Source of the DNA: Mycolicibacterium duvalii
GTDB lineage: Bacteria; Actinomycetota; Actinomycetes; Mycobacteriales; Mycobacteriaceae
Direction: 5' to 3'
DNA length: 64,000 nt
Assembly (NCBI RefSeq): GCF_010726645.1
Contig: NZ_AP022563.1
Location: forward strand, 4,030,001-4,094,000
Below the pieces are notes generated by a model that was not told the origin of the DNA, ran no database searches, and was given only the letters and a program-made list of their open reading frames with translations. The translations under genes and the position numbers were made by a program. Shown here piece by piece: positions 43,828-52,430 of this stretch. Each line of letters opens with the position of its first letter. The first letter of the stretch is position 1.

Positions 43828-45006
43828 TCAGGCACCGACCCAGCCGGCCCGCGGGTCGAACCCGCTCGCTCGTTCGGCCTTGGCGTAGGCCTCCAGCGCT
43901 TCGGCGGCCTCGCCCTCCAGTTTCGGCGGGACCGCGACCTTCACCGTGACGAGCAGGTCACCGTGGCCGCCGGACCGCTTCGGCACACCGCGGCCGCGCA
44001 CCCGCAGGATCCGGCCGTCGGAGGTGCCCTTGGGCACCCGCACCCCGACCTTGCCCTCCAGCGTCGGCACCGACAGTGTCGTCCCCAACGCCAGCTCGTG
44101 GAAGCTGACCGGAACGGTCACCGTCAGATCGTCACCGTTGCGGCCGAACACCTTGTCCGGACGGACGTGCACGGTCACGTAGAGATCGCCCGACGGAGCC
44201 CCGCGGAGACCGGCCTCGCCCTGGCCGGCCAGCCGGATGCGCTGACCGTCCTCGACGCCGGGCGGGATACGCACGTTGATCGTGCGGGTCCGCGTGGTCA
44301 CGCCGGTGCCCCGGCACTCGTCACACGGGTTCTCGATGATCGATCCGCTGCCACGGCACTCCGTACACGGTTCGGAGAACCCGAACGCGCCCTGGTTGCG
44401 GTTGACCACCCCGGCACCGTTGCAGTTCGGGCACACCTTGGGGCTGGTGCCCGGCCGGGCCCCGCTGCCGTGGCAGTTGGTGCATGGCGCCGGGCTGGTC
44501 AGCCGCAGCGGCATCGCGACGCCCTTGGTGGCTTCCAGGAAGCTGAGCTCGGTCTCGGTCTCGAGGTCGTTGCCCCGCCGCGGACGGCTGGGCCGCGCCT
44601 GCTGGGAACCTCGCCCGAACAGTCCGCCGAACAGATCACCGATGTTCGCGCCGCCGGTCTGGCCGGCGGCGTCGAACAGGTCGTTGAGGTTGAACTCCGC
44701 GCCGTCGGCGCCGCCGAACCCGCCGAACCCGCCCCCGCCGCCGAACCGGCCGCGGCCGAACCCGCCGCCGGCGAACAGGCGGCGGGTCTCGTCGTACTCC
44801 TTGCGCTTGGCCGGGTCGGTCAGCACCTCTTTGGCTTCCGAGGCCGCCTTGTAGCGCTCTTCGGCCACCGAATTCCCCGGGTTCCGGTCCGGGTGGTTCT
44901 CGGCGAGGATCTTGCGGGCTGCCCGCTTGATCTCGTCCTGGCTGGCATCGGAGGCGACGCCGAGCTCCTTGTAGAAGTCCTTCTCAACCCACTCGCGCTG
45001 GGCCAT
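43828..45006 (-). CDS. dnaJ1: Chaperone protein DnaJ
   Basis: A 392-residue type I Hsp40. J domain at about 1-75 with HPD in AENHPDRNPGN; Gly/Phe-rich region (about 80-110); four CxxCxGxG zinc motifs (CTNCHGSG, CPNCNGAG, CTECRGSG, CDECRGTG); C-terminal substrate-binding domain with VRGRGVPKRSGGHGDL. It stimulates DnaK ATPase and delivers clients. The ATG at 45006 is preceded by a good GAGG-type site. The position directly after grpE in the HspR operon identifies it as the dnaJ1 copy. Confidence 0.97.
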   Translation of the reverse strand: MAQREWVEKDFYKELGVASDASQDEIKRAARKILAENHPDRNPGNSVAEERYKAASEAKEVLTDPAKRKEYDETRRLFAGGGFGRGRFGGGGGFGGFGGADGAEFNLNDLFDAAGQTGGANIGDLFGGLFGRGSQQARPSRPRRGNDLETETELSFLEATKGVAMPLRLTSPAPCTNCHGSGARPGTSPKVCPNCNGAGVVNRNQGAFGFSEPCTECRGSGSIIENPCDECRGTGVTTRTRTINVRIPPGVEDGQRIRLAGQGEAGLRGAPSGDLYVTVHVRPDKVFGRNGDDLTVTVPVSFHELALGTTLSVPTLEGKVGVRVPKGTSDGRILRVRGRGVPKRSGGHGDLLVTVKVAVPPKLEGEAAEALEAYAKAERASGFDPRAGWVGA

Positions 45007-45046
45007 ATCGGGTCACCTCCTCACCTTTCTCGTCGGACGTCGGTTG

Positions 45047-45670
45047 TCAATTCGATTCTGCGGCTTCGTCGGGCCCAGATCCGGTATTGCCGCCCTCGGC
45101 GGCGTCGGGTTCGGTGTCGACGACACCGACCATCGCGTGGCGCACCACCTGCTCGCCGATGCGGTAGCCGCGCCGCATCACCGTGCCGAGCACCGGATGC
45201 GTGCCTTCGCCCTCGTGCTGCACCGCTTCGTGCAGTTCGGGGTCGAACGGGTCACCCTCGGCGCCGAACGCCACGAGTCCCTGCGCTTCCAGGACAGCAG
45301 TCAGCTTGTCGGCCACCACCTTCAGCGGTCCGGACTCGAGATCGCCGTGGCTGCGGGCCCGTTCCAGATCGTCGAGCACCGGCAACAGTTCGCTCAGGAC
45401 CGCCGCCTTGGCGCGGTCGGCGGTCACCTGCTGGTCGCGCAGTGCCCGCCGGCGGTAGTTGGCGAAATCGGCCTGGACGCGCTGCAGGTCGGCGAGCAGC
45501 TCCGCGGCCTTGTCGGCCTCCTCCGGTGACTCACCGACGAACTCCGCCGGAGCCGGCCCACTGGGGGCCGGTCCGGCGGGCGGAGCGTCGCGCACCTGAC
45601 CGGTGTCGGGATCGATGCGCCGCTTGTCGGTGACGGTGATCGGTTCCTCTCGGTCAGCTGCGTCACTCAC
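45047..45670 (-). CDS. grpE: Nucleotide exchange factor GrpE
   Basis: A 207-residue GrpE: disordered acidic N-terminus, long coiled-coil helix ADKAAELLADLQRVQADFANYRRRALRD-region, and C-terminal beta-wing with FDPELHEAVQHEGEGTHPVLG and RRGYRIGEQVVRHAMVGV. It releases ADP from DnaK. The GTG start overlaps the dnaK stop (4 bp), so translation is coupled. Confidence 0.96.
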   Translation of the reverse strand: MSDAADREEPITVTDKRRIDPDTGQVRDAPPAGPAPSGPAPAEFVGESPEEADKAAELLADLQRVQADFANYRRRALRDQQVTADRAKAAVLSELLPVLDDLERARSHGDLESGPLKVVADKLTAVLEAQGLVAFGAEGDPFDPELHEAVQHEGEGTHPVLGTVMRRGYRIGEQVVRHAMVGVVDTEPDAAEGGNTGSGPDEAAESN

Positions 45671-47538
45671 TTGCGCTCGCCACCATTCGGGCTGTCGTCC
45701 TCCACAACCTCGGCGTCGACGACATCGTCGGCACCCGGTCCCGCACCGGTGGCGTCGCCGGCAGCGGCGCCCTGTTCGGCCTGGGTGGCCTCGTAGATCG
45801 CCTGGCCCAGGGCCTGGCTCTCCTCGCCGAGCTTCTCCATCGCCGACTTGATCGCCGCGATGTCGGTGCCCTCCAGCGCCTTCTTGGCGTCGGCGATGGC
45901 CGAATCCACCTTGCCCAGGGTGTCCTCGGGAACCTTGGACCCACCTTCGCCCTCGCGCTGCTCCTTGACGAACTTCTCCGTCTGGTAGACCAGCGACTCG
46001 GCCTGGTTGCGGACGTCGGCCTCCTCGCGACGCTGACGGTCCTCCTCGGCGTGCGCCTCGGCGTCCTTGACCATCCGGTCGATCTCCTCCTTGGACAGGC
46101 CGGAGCCTTCCTGGATGCGGATCGTGTTCTCCTTGCCGGTGCCCTTGTCCTTCGCGGTGACGTGCACGATGCCGTTGGCGTCGATGTCGAAGGTCACCTC
46201 GATCTGCGGCACGCCGCGCGGGGCCGGCGGAATTCCGGTCAGCTCGAAGCTGCCGAGCAGCTTGTTGTGCGCCGCGATCTCACGCTCACCCTGATAGACC
46301 TGGATCTGCACCGACGGCTGGTTGTCGTCGGCGGTGGTGAAGGTCTCCGACCGCTTGGTCGGGATCGTGGTGTTGCGCTCGATCAGCTTGGTCATCACGC
46401 CACCCTTGGTCTCGATGCCCAGGCTCAGCGGGGTGACGTCAAGCAGCAGAACATCTTTGACCTCGCCCTTGAGCACGCCCGCCTGCAGCGCGGCGCCCAC
46501 GGCGACGACCTCATCGGGGTTGACGCCCTTGTTGGGCTCCTTACCGCCGGTCATCTCCTTGACCAGATCGGACACCGCGGGCATCCGGGTGGAACCACCG
46601 ACCAGCACGACGTGGTCGATGTCGCCGACGGCGATGCCGGCGTCCTTGACGACCTGCTGGAACGGCTTGCGCGTGCGGTCGAGCAGATCCTGGGTGATGC
46701 GCTGGAACTCGGCGCGGGTCAGCTGCTCGTCGAGGAACAACGGGTTCTTGTCGGCGTCGACGGTGATGTAGGGCAGGTTGATCGAGGTGGACTGACTCGA
46801 GCTGAGTTCGATCTTCGCCTTCTCGGCGGCTTCACGCAGCCGCTGCATGGCCATCTTGTCCTTGGTCAGGTCGATGCCGCTGGTGCCCTTGAACTTCTCC
46901 ACCAGCCATTCGACGATCCGGTCGTCCCAGTCGTCGCCACCGAGGTGGTTGTCACCGCTGGTGGCGCGGACCTCGACGACACCGTCGCCGATCTCGAGCA
47001 GGGACACGTCGAAGGTGCCGCCACCGAGGTCGAAGACCAGGATGGTCTGTTCCTTCTCGCCCTTGTCCAGGCCGTAGGCCAGTGCGGCGGCAGTCGGCTC
47101 GTTGACGATGCGCAGCACGTTCATGCCCGCGATCTGGCCGGCTTCCTTGGTGGCCTGCCGCTGGGCGTCGTTGAAGTACGCGGGCACCGTGATGACCGCG
47201 TCGGTGATGTCCTCGCCCAGGTAGCTCTCGGCGTCGCGCTTGAGCTTCATCAGCACGCGGGCGCTGATCTCCTGCGGCGTGTACTTCTTGTCGTCGATCT
47301 CGATGGACCAGTCGCTGCCCATGTGACGCTTGACCGAGCGGATCGTCCGGTCGACGTTGGTCACCGCCTGGTTCTTGGCGGGCTGCCCGACCAGCACCTC
47401 GCCGTTGCGCGCGAACGCGACGACCGACGGGGTGGTCCGAGCACCTTCGGAGTTGGCGACGACGACGGGGTCGCCACCTTCGAGCACTGCGACGACGGAG
47501 TTGGTGGTCCCGAGGTCGATACCGACCGCACGAGCCAT
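45667..47538 (-). CDS. dnaK: Chaperone protein DnaK (Hsp70)
   Basis: A 623-residue Hsp70. Nucleotide-binding domain with GIDLGTTNSVVAVLEGG (phosphate 1), FDLGGGTFDVSLLEIG (phosphate 2) and VVLVGGSTRMPAVSDLV (adenosine motif); substrate-binding domain from about residue 390 (LLLDVTPLSLGIETKGG) and an acidic tail. A very strong AGGAGG lies 8 nt upstream of the ATG. The first gene of the operon; two HAIR sites lie upstream. Useful as an in-window reference for the degenerate Hsp70-like proteins at 52947 and 60369. Confidence 0.98.
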   Translation of the reverse strand: MARAVGIDLGTTNSVVAVLEGGDPVVVANSEGARTTPSVVAFARNGEVLVGQPAKNQAVTNVDRTIRSVKRHMGSDWSIEIDDKKYTPQEISARVLMKLKRDAESYLGEDITDAVITVPAYFNDAQRQATKEAGQIAGMNVLRIVNEPTAAALAYGLDKGEKEQTILVFDLGGGTFDVSLLEIGDGVVEVRATSGDNHLGGDDWDDRIVEWLVEKFKGTSGIDLTKDKMAMQRLREAAEKAKIELSSSQSTSINLPYITVDADKNPLFLDEQLTRAEFQRITQDLLDRTRKPFQQVVKDAGIAVGDIDHVVLVGGSTRMPAVSDLVKEMTGGKEPNKGVNPDEVVAVGAALQAGVLKGEVKDVLLLDVTPLSLGIETKGGVMTKLIERNTTIPTKRSETFTTADDNQPSVQIQVYQGEREIAAHNKLLGSFELTGIPPAPRGVPQIEVTFDIDANGIVHVTAKDKGTGKENTIRIQEGSGLSKEEIDRMVKDAEAHAEEDRQRREEADVRNQAESLVYQTEKFVKEQREGEGGSKVPEDTLGKVDSAIADAKKALEGTDIAAIKSAMEKLGEESQALGQAIYEATQAEQGAAAGDATGAGPGADDVVDAEVVEDDSPNGGERK

Positions 47539-47575
47539 AGTTGCTGCCTCCTGAATAGACGTTCATGTGGGTCAC

Positions 47576-47590
47576 GAGTGCGAAGCACTC
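47576..47590 (-). other. Hairpin in the dnaK 5' leader
   Basis: GAGTGC and GCACTC form a 6-bp stem with a 3-nt loop, 38 nt upstream of the dnaK ATG. It might affect mRNA stability or translation; a small stem like this could also be chance. Confidence 0.35.
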
Positions 47591-47598
47591 ACTCTTTA

Positions 47599-47619
47599 AC
47601 TGAGCGAACCAGGCTCAAG
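47599..47619. promoter_or_regulatory. Degenerate second HAIR element of the dnaK operon
   Basis: ACTGAGC-N7-GCTCAAG matches CTTGAGT-N7-ACTCAAG at 10 of 14 positions. The site is 55 bp from the stronger HAIR, and would lie near the transcription start of a promoter with TTGACA at 47642-47647. Confidence 0.5.
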
Positions 47620-47653
47620 ACTGCTCCTCCGGAGGGTCCGGTGTCAAACCAGA

Positions 47654-47674
47654 CTTGAGTCTGACTCACTCAAC
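47654..47674. promoter_or_regulatory. HAIR element (HspR site) upstream of dnaK
   Basis: CTTGAGT-N7-ACTCAAC matches the HAIR consensus at 13 of 14 positions, directly upstream of a minus-strand TTGACA -35-like hexamer (47642-47647). It should mediate HspR repression of dnaK-grpE-dnaJ-hspR. Confidence 0.85.
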
Positions 47675-47741
47675 TGTCGATCAGCTCAACCGAGCCCGGT
47701 TCGGATTTGTTCCCGCGCGCCGGCCGCCGCTGCCGCGCACC

Positions 47742-49196
47742 ATGGATCCCATGGGGACGGACACCGCCTGGACGGTCTTCCGCGCCGGTCGGCAGCGACC
47801 GGCGGCCATCGCCGCCCTGCAGCGGCGCCGGCTCGCCGACCTGGTCACATATGCGCGTACCCACTCGGCGTACTACGCCGACCGGTATCGCGACATCCCG
47901 GCCCCTGGTGCGCGGTCGGGGCCGACCGACATCACGCGGCTGCCCGCGATCACGAAACCCGACGCGATGACCCACTTCGACGACTGGGTGACCGATCCGG
48001 CGGTGCGCCGCGCCGGGGTCGAGGCGTTTCTCGCCGACCCCGCCCAGGTCGGCCGCGACTACCTCGACCGCTACGTGGTCTGCACCACGTCGGGGTCCAC
48101 CGGGACCCCGGCCATCCTGCTGCACGACCTGCGCGCGGTGGCGGTCTACAACGCGCTCGGCTACGTCCGCGCCCTCCCGCCGACGTTGTTGCGGTCCGAC
48201 GTGATCTGGCCCCTGGTGCGCGGTCGGGGCCGACTCGCCGCGGTCTTCGTGACCGACGGCCACTTCCTCGGCAACACGATGATGGCCCGTCGCGTGCGCT
48301 CCAAGCCCTGGCGACGCCGGATGCAGCGCCTGCTCTCTGCGCTGGCCCGTATCGAGGACATCGTCGGCGAACTCAACGCCTTCCAACCGGTGGTCCTCGG
48401 CGGATACCCCAGCGCGCTGGAGGCGTTGGCCCGCGAGCAGCGCGCGGGTCGCCTACGCATAGCGCCCGCCCTGGTCAACGCGGCGGGCGAGACCTTGACC
48501 GACGCGGCACGACAGCGGATCGGGACGGCGTTCGCCTGCCGCGTCGGCAACCACTACGGGACGTCCGAGGCCGTCGGGCTGACCTACGAATGCTCGGCTG
48601 CGCAGCTCCACGTCAACAGCGACTGGTACATCCTGGAGCCCGTCGATGACCACGATCAGCCCGTCCCACCCGGACGTCGGTCGCACGGTGCGTTGGTGAC
48701 CAACCTGGCCAACCGGATCCAGCCGGTGATCCGTTACCAGATCGGCGATCAGATCATCGTCCAGCCTGAAAGGTGTTCTTGTGCAGGCCCGTTCCCGGTG
48801 ATCGAGGTGAGCGGCCGCACCGATGACACGCTTGTCTTCGCGACCCCGGCAGGCGACCGGATCCGCGTGCTGCCGCTGGCGGTCGCGACGGTCGCCGAGG
48901 AGACGCCGGGGGTCGCCGCCTGTCAACTCGTCCAGCACGGCCCGGCAGCGCTGCGCGTGCGGTTCCGCACGAGACCCGGAGTTGACGCGGCGCAGGTCTG
49001 GGACGTGTTGCGGACGCGGTTGAGCGCCTATCTGGCCGGGCTGGGGGCGCTGGAGGTGTCGGTCGAGAAGGACGACCTGCCACCGCAGCTGCACCCACGC
49101 AGCGGCAAGTTCCGGCAGGTCTACCGGGAACACGGCACGCCGAGGCCGTTCGGCCCTAGCCCTGATGCCAGGCCGGGTCCCAGAATGAAGACATGA
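47742..49196 (+). CDS. PaaK/CapK-like adenylate-forming enzyme
   Basis: A protein of about 484 residues of the phenylacetate-CoA ligase/coenzyme F390 synthetase-like group: the AMP-binding signature is VCTTSGSTGTPAILLHD, then GGYPSALEALA, HYGTSEAVGLTYEC and IRYQIGDQIIV (YxxGD), with GRTDD before a C-terminal subdomain. It activates a carboxylate as acyl-AMP; acceptor unknown. The ATG at 47742 (or 47751) is chosen because the longer frame begins in the HAIR element and codes no family residues. The stop overlaps the DUF5709 gene (ATGA). Confidence 0.8.
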   Translation: MDPMGTDTAWTVFRAGRQRPAAIAALQRRRLADLVTYARTHSAYYADRYRDIPAPGARSGPTDITRLPAITKPDAMTHFDDWVTDPAVRRAGVEAFLADPAQVGRDYLDRYVVCTTSGSTGTPAILLHDLRAVAVYNALGYVRALPPTLLRSDVIWPLVRGRGRLAAVFVTDGHFLGNTMMARRVRSKPWRRRMQRLLSALARIEDIVGELNAFQPVVLGGYPSALEALAREQRAGRLRIAPALVNAAGETLTDAARQRIGTAFACRVGNHYGTSEAVGLTYECSAAQLHVNSDWYILEPVDDHDQPVPPGRRSHGALVTNLANRIQPVIRYQIGDQIIVQPERCSCAGPFPVIEVSGRTDDTLVFATPAGDRIRVLPLAVATVAEETPGVAACQLVQHGPAALRVRFRTRPGVDAAQVWDVLRTRLSAYLAGLGALEVSVEKDDLPPQLHPRSGKFRQVYREHGTPRPFGPSPDARPGPRMKT

Positions 49197-49648
49197 CCAC
49201 CTCATACGGGACCGGGCCGGCATCGGGGCAGTACGACGAGGACGACGAGAACCAGTTGTCCGCCGAGGACACCCTCATCGATCGCGGCACCGACGACCTG
49301 CTCGACGAGGGCTACTCCCCGCCCGAACGGCCCTGGGCCCGTGGCGCTTTCGGGCCGTCGGAGAGCATGGACCAGATTCTCTCCGAGGAGGAGCCGGACC
49401 CGATGGCCAGGCTCAACGTCTACCTCGACGACGAGGAGCGACAGCGCGCCGACGACGCCGAACGCGACGCCGAATTCCCCCGTCACGACGAAGTCGGTCG
49501 CAGCCGCGCCGGCCGCCTGATCGCCCCGGACATGGGTTTCGGCGAGGACACCGAAGCCGATCTGGTGGCCGACGACGTCGGGATCAGCGGCGGTGCGGCA
49601 TCGGCGGAAGAAGCCGCCATGCACATCATCGAGGACGACGAGTCCTGA
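49193..49648 (+). CDS. DUF5709-family acidic protein
   Basis: A 151-residue very acidic protein with the DUF5709 pattern: DEDDENQLSAEDTLIDRG, DDLLDEGYSPPERPWARGAFG, and GRLIAPDMGFGEDTEADLVADDVGISGGAASAEEAAMH-type ending. The family is widespread in actinobacteria with no known function; the sequence suggests a mostly disordered chain. The ATG overlaps the stop of the adenylate-forming enzyme gene, so expression is linked. Confidence 0.82.
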   Translation: MTTSYGTGPASGQYDEDDENQLSAEDTLIDRGTDDLLDEGYSPPERPWARGAFGPSESMDQILSEEEPDPMARLNVYLDDEERQRADDAERDAEFPRHDEVGRSRAGRLIAPDMGFGEDTEADLVADDVGISGGAASAEEAAMHIIEDDES

Positions 49649-49712
49649 GCGAGCCCACCGCCCCCGCGAGTCACAAGCTCCACATGCATCACAGCCCGCG
49701 TACCGTGGGGCT

Positions 49713-50264
49713 GTGCGCAAGGTCCTCGTAGCCGCGTGCGCGGGTGTGACCGCGGCGGGCATGGTGCTGGCGGGGTGCACGAACAGCACCACCGGCCGGC
49801 CGGTCGCCACCCCGCCGTCCGGGCAGGAACCGACATTCCCGACACCCCGGCCGTCGCGCACGGCGCCCGCACCCACGCCGACCCCGTCGCCGCCACCGCG
49901 GCCGGAGCCCACCCCAGCACCTGGAGGTGAGGTGCTCCGACCGCAGAACGGTTACGTCTTCATCGAGACCAAGTCCGGCAAGACCCGATGCCAGCTCAAC
50001 GAGCAGGAGGTCGGCTGCGAATCGACGTTCGCCGACGCCCCCGAGATTGAGGGGCTGCCCGCCAACGGGGTGCGCTACACCGCCAACGGCCAGCTGGCCT
50101 GGGTGCTGGGCAACATCGGGGACATTCCGGCGGTCACCCTCGACTACCGGACCTATTCGGCAGTCGGGTGGACGATCGATGCGCGCGCGGATGGCACCAC
50201 TTTCACCAACGACCGCACCGGTCGCGGCATCATGATCAGTGTCGAGGGCGTCGAGACCTTCTGA
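49713..50264 (+). CDS. Putative lipoprotein with Pro-rich linker
   Basis: A 183-residue protein: signal peptide VLVAACAGVTAAGMVLAGC with lipid-attachment Cys at about residue 22, a Pro/Thr linker (about 30-70) and a C-terminal domain with two cysteines (TRCQLNEQEVGCES) and GVRYTANGQLAWVLGNIG. The Cys pair is probably a disulfide. No function assigned; a link to the mycobacterial LpqJ-type lipoprotein near iniC is possible but not shown. The GTG is chosen because the signal starts there and TACCGT lies 6 nt upstream, so it is probably leaderless. Confidence 0.72.
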   Translation: MRKVLVAACAGVTAAGMVLAGCTNSTTGRPVATPPSGQEPTFPTPRPSRTAPAPTPTPSPPPRPEPTPAPGGEVLRPQNGYVFIETKSGKTRCQLNEQEVGCESTFADAPEIEGLPANGVRYTANGQLAWVLGNIGDIPAVTLDYRTYSAVGWTIDARADGTTFTNDRTGRGIMISVEGVETF

Positions 50265-50339
50265 GGTGCTGGGCGCCGCTGCACAGCGCGCCGGCAATCA
50301 GGTGATTCTGAGGCGGCGCAGAAGGGAACACCCGAACCC

Positions 50340-50963
50340 ATGACCGTCGCACAGCGTGAACGCGCCGCTCTGGTGTCCGCACTCCGCGAGGTCGGTCCTG
50401 AGGCACCGACCCTCTGCGAGGGGTGGAAGACCCGGGATCTGGCCGCCCACCTCGTCGTCCGTGAACGCCGCCTGGACGCGGCCCCGGGCATCCTGCTGCC
50501 GTTCTTGGCCGGCTACACCGAGCGGGTGCAGAACCAGACGGCGGCGTCGACGGACTGGGACCGGCTGGTGGACCTGACCGCGTCGGGCCCGCCGTTGTAT
50601 TCGCCGCTGAAGCCGTTGGACGCGGTCGCCAACGTCGCGGAGATGTACATCCACCACGAGGACATCCGGCGCGCCCGGCCGGGCTGGGTACCCCGCCCCC
50701 TCGACGACCAGACCACTGCCGCACTGCGGCGGCCCGTGGCCGCGATGGCGCGGATGACGTTACGCAAGGCGCCGGCGACGATCGTGCTGGCGACGCCGAC
50801 CGGTGACACGCTGGGCAAGGTCGGACGCGGCCCCGAGATCGTGGTCACCGGCGACCCGGGCGAACTGCTGATGTTCGTCGCGGGCCGCGACGAAGCGCGG
50901 GTCACCTTCGACGGTCCACCCGACGTGGTCGAGCGGGTCAAGCGGGCCCGCGCCGGACTGTGA
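50340..50963 (+). CDS. TIGR03085-family (DinB/MDMPI-like) protein
   Basis: A 207-residue protein of the actinobacterial TIGR03085 group in the maleylpyruvate isomerase/mycothiol-dependent-like superfamily. It has LCEGWKTRDLAAHLVVRERR (metal-binding His in the AAHL motif) and MYIHHEDIRRARPGW. The group may use mycothiol, but no reaction is known. It lies 32 bp before the LLM gene start, so the two are probably one unit. Confidence 0.8.
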   Translation: MTVAQRERAALVSALREVGPEAPTLCEGWKTRDLAAHLVVRERRLDAAPGILLPFLAGYTERVQNQTAASTDWDRLVDLTASGPPLYSPLKPLDAVANVAEMYIHHEDIRRARPGWVPRPLDDQTTAALRRPVAAMARMTLRKAPATIVLATPTGDTLGKVGRGPEIVVTGDPGELLMFVAGRDEARVTFDGPPDVVERVKRARAGL

Positions 50964-50992
50964 ACCCCGGACCACGACAGGAGTCGACACCG

Positions 50993-51928
50993 ATGGTGGA
51001 TTTTCGCGTTTTCGTCGAACCGCAACAGGGCGCCACCTACGCCGACCAGCTCACGCTGGCCCGCGCCGCCGAGGCAGCGGGATACTCGGCGTTCTTCCGG
51101 TCGGACCACTATCTGGCGATGAGCGGCGACGGCCTGCCCGGGCCGACCGACTCCTGGGTGACGCTGGCCGGCCTGGCGCGCGAGACCTCGACGATCCGGC
51201 TGGGCACCATGGTCACCTCGGCGACCTTCCGCCATCCGGGGCCGTTGGCGATCTCGGTGGCCCAGGTCGACGAGATGAGCGGCGGCCGGGTGGAGTTCGG
51301 GCTCGGCGCGGGCTGGTTCGAAGCCGAGCACCGCGCCTACGCGATACCGTTTCCGCCGCTCGGCGAGCGGTTCGACCGGCTGACCGAACAGTTGGAGATC
51401 CTCACCGGCCTGTGGACCACAGCCGCGGGCGAGACGTTCGACTACACCGGCCGGCACTACAGCGTCGGCGACTCCCCGGCCCTGCCCAAGCCGATGCAGT
51501 CCCCCCATCCGCCGATCATCATCGGGGGTGGTGGCGCCAAGCGCACCCCGGCGCTGGCAGCCCGGTTCGCCGCCGAGTTCAACATTCCGTTCGTCGATCT
51601 GGACACGCTGACCACCCAGTACCGCCGCGTCGCGGCGGCCGTCGAGTCGGCGGGCCGGGCGGCGGATTCGTTGACCTATTCGGCGGCGTTCGTGCTGTGC
51701 GCCGGCCCCGACGACGACACGATCGCGCGGCGAGCGGCGGCCATCGGACGCGAGGTCGCCGAGCTGCGCTCGAACTCCCCGACCGTCGGTACCCCGACCG
51801 AGATCGTCGACAAGCTGGGACCGTTCCTGGAAGCCGGCGTGCAGCGGATCTACCTGCAGGTCCTCGACATGTCCGATGTCGAGCACATCGAGTTCTTCGC
51901 CGAGCAGGTCGTCGCGCAACTGCGCTGA
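50993..51928 (+). CDS. LLM-class F420-type oxidoreductase (TIGR03560-like)
   Basis: A 311-residue luciferase-like TIM barrel: MVDFRVFVEPQQGATYADQL, FFRSDHYLAM, IRLGTMVTSATFRHPGPLA, GRVEFGLGAGWFEAEHRAYAIPFPP and PPIIIGGGGAKRT. These are the marks of F420-dependent oxidoreductases of the TIGR03560 type; the substrate is unknown. F420H2 would come from Fgd1, whose gene is in this window. The ATG at 50993 follows AGGAG by 9 nt; a GTG at 50960 that overlaps the previous stop is possible. Confidence 0.85.
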   Translation: MVDFRVFVEPQQGATYADQLTLARAAEAAGYSAFFRSDHYLAMSGDGLPGPTDSWVTLAGLARETSTIRLGTMVTSATFRHPGPLAISVAQVDEMSGGRVEFGLGAGWFEAEHRAYAIPFPPLGERFDRLTEQLEILTGLWTTAAGETFDYTGRHYSVGDSPALPKPMQSPHPPIIIGGGGAKRTPALAARFAAEFNIPFVDLDTLTTQYRRVAAAVESAGRAADSLTYSAAFVLCAGPDDDTIARRAAAIGREVAELRSNSPTVGTPTEIVDKLGPFLEAGVQRIYLQVLDMSDVEHIEFFAEQVVAQLR

Positions 51929-51953
51929 CCCGGCCGCCCGCCGCGACCACCGC

Positions 51954-51959
51954 TACTAT
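51954..51959 (+). promoter_or_regulatory. Predicted leaderless -10 of the gene at 51968
   Basis: TACTAT, 8 nt before GTG 51968. The same element with the same spacing and similar flanks occurs before the gene at 52431. Confidence 0.5.
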
Positions 51960-51967
51960 CGGCTGCC

Positions 51968-52405
51968 GTGGCGGGCCGGGAACGCGATGACGACGGGCAG
52001 CAGTCCGTGGCGTGGCACAACCGCACCTCGACCCTGCTCGCAGCCAGCGTAGCGGCGCTGGCTGCCATCGCCGTGGTCATCTCGGCAGTGCTGTACGTGA
52101 CGCGTCAGTCCGAGCCCACTCAGGCCCCGCTGTACTTCGTCGAAACCAGCCGCTCCACCACGCCGGCGAAGTCCGGCCGGTCCACGACCACCCGGACGTC
52201 GACGGTCACCAGCACGAGTCCGCCGGCCACCACCGACATCGACCCCGCAGACCCGACCTCGACGTCGGAGACCTCGGAGACTTCCGAAACGACCCGGACC
52301 ACGCCGAGCACCCGGCCACCGCGGACCCGGGACCCGGAGGCGGGCCCGACGTCACGCACCCGGCCGCGCCTCACCCCGACACGCACAGTGTCCCCGGACC
52401 CGTAG
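51968..52405 (+). CDS. Single-pass membrane protein with Ser/Thr-rich outer tail
   Basis: A 145-residue protein: acidic short cytoplasmic start, one helix (about 25-47, LLAASVAALAAIAVVISAVL), then about 95 residues of Thr, Ser, Pro and Arg (repeated ETSETSETTRTT). No domain; the outer part may be O-glycosylated or wall-spanning. It precedes the similar gene at 52431, with a near-identical promoter, which suggests common control. Function unknown. Confidence 0.65.
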   Translation: MAGRERDDDGQQSVAWHNRTSTLLAASVAALAAIAVVISAVLYVTRQSEPTQAPLYFVETSRSTTPAKSGRSTTTRTSTVTSTSPPATTDIDPADPTSTSETSETSETTRTTPSTRPPRTRDPEAGPTSRTRPRLTPTRTVSPDP

Positions 52406-52416
52406 CCCGCAGGGCC

Positions 52417-52422
52417 TACTAT
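52417..52422 (+). promoter_or_regulatory. Predicted leaderless -10 of the gene at 52431
   Basis: TACTAT, 8 nt before GTG 52431, with context similar to the promoter at 51954. Confidence 0.5.
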
Positions 52423-52430
52423 CTGGTCTC

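Noticed and set aside
47655..47741. N-terminal extension of the adenylate-forming enzyme up to 47655
   Set aside because: The extension would begin inside the HAIR element and adds residues unlike the family, so the ATG at 47742 was preferred.
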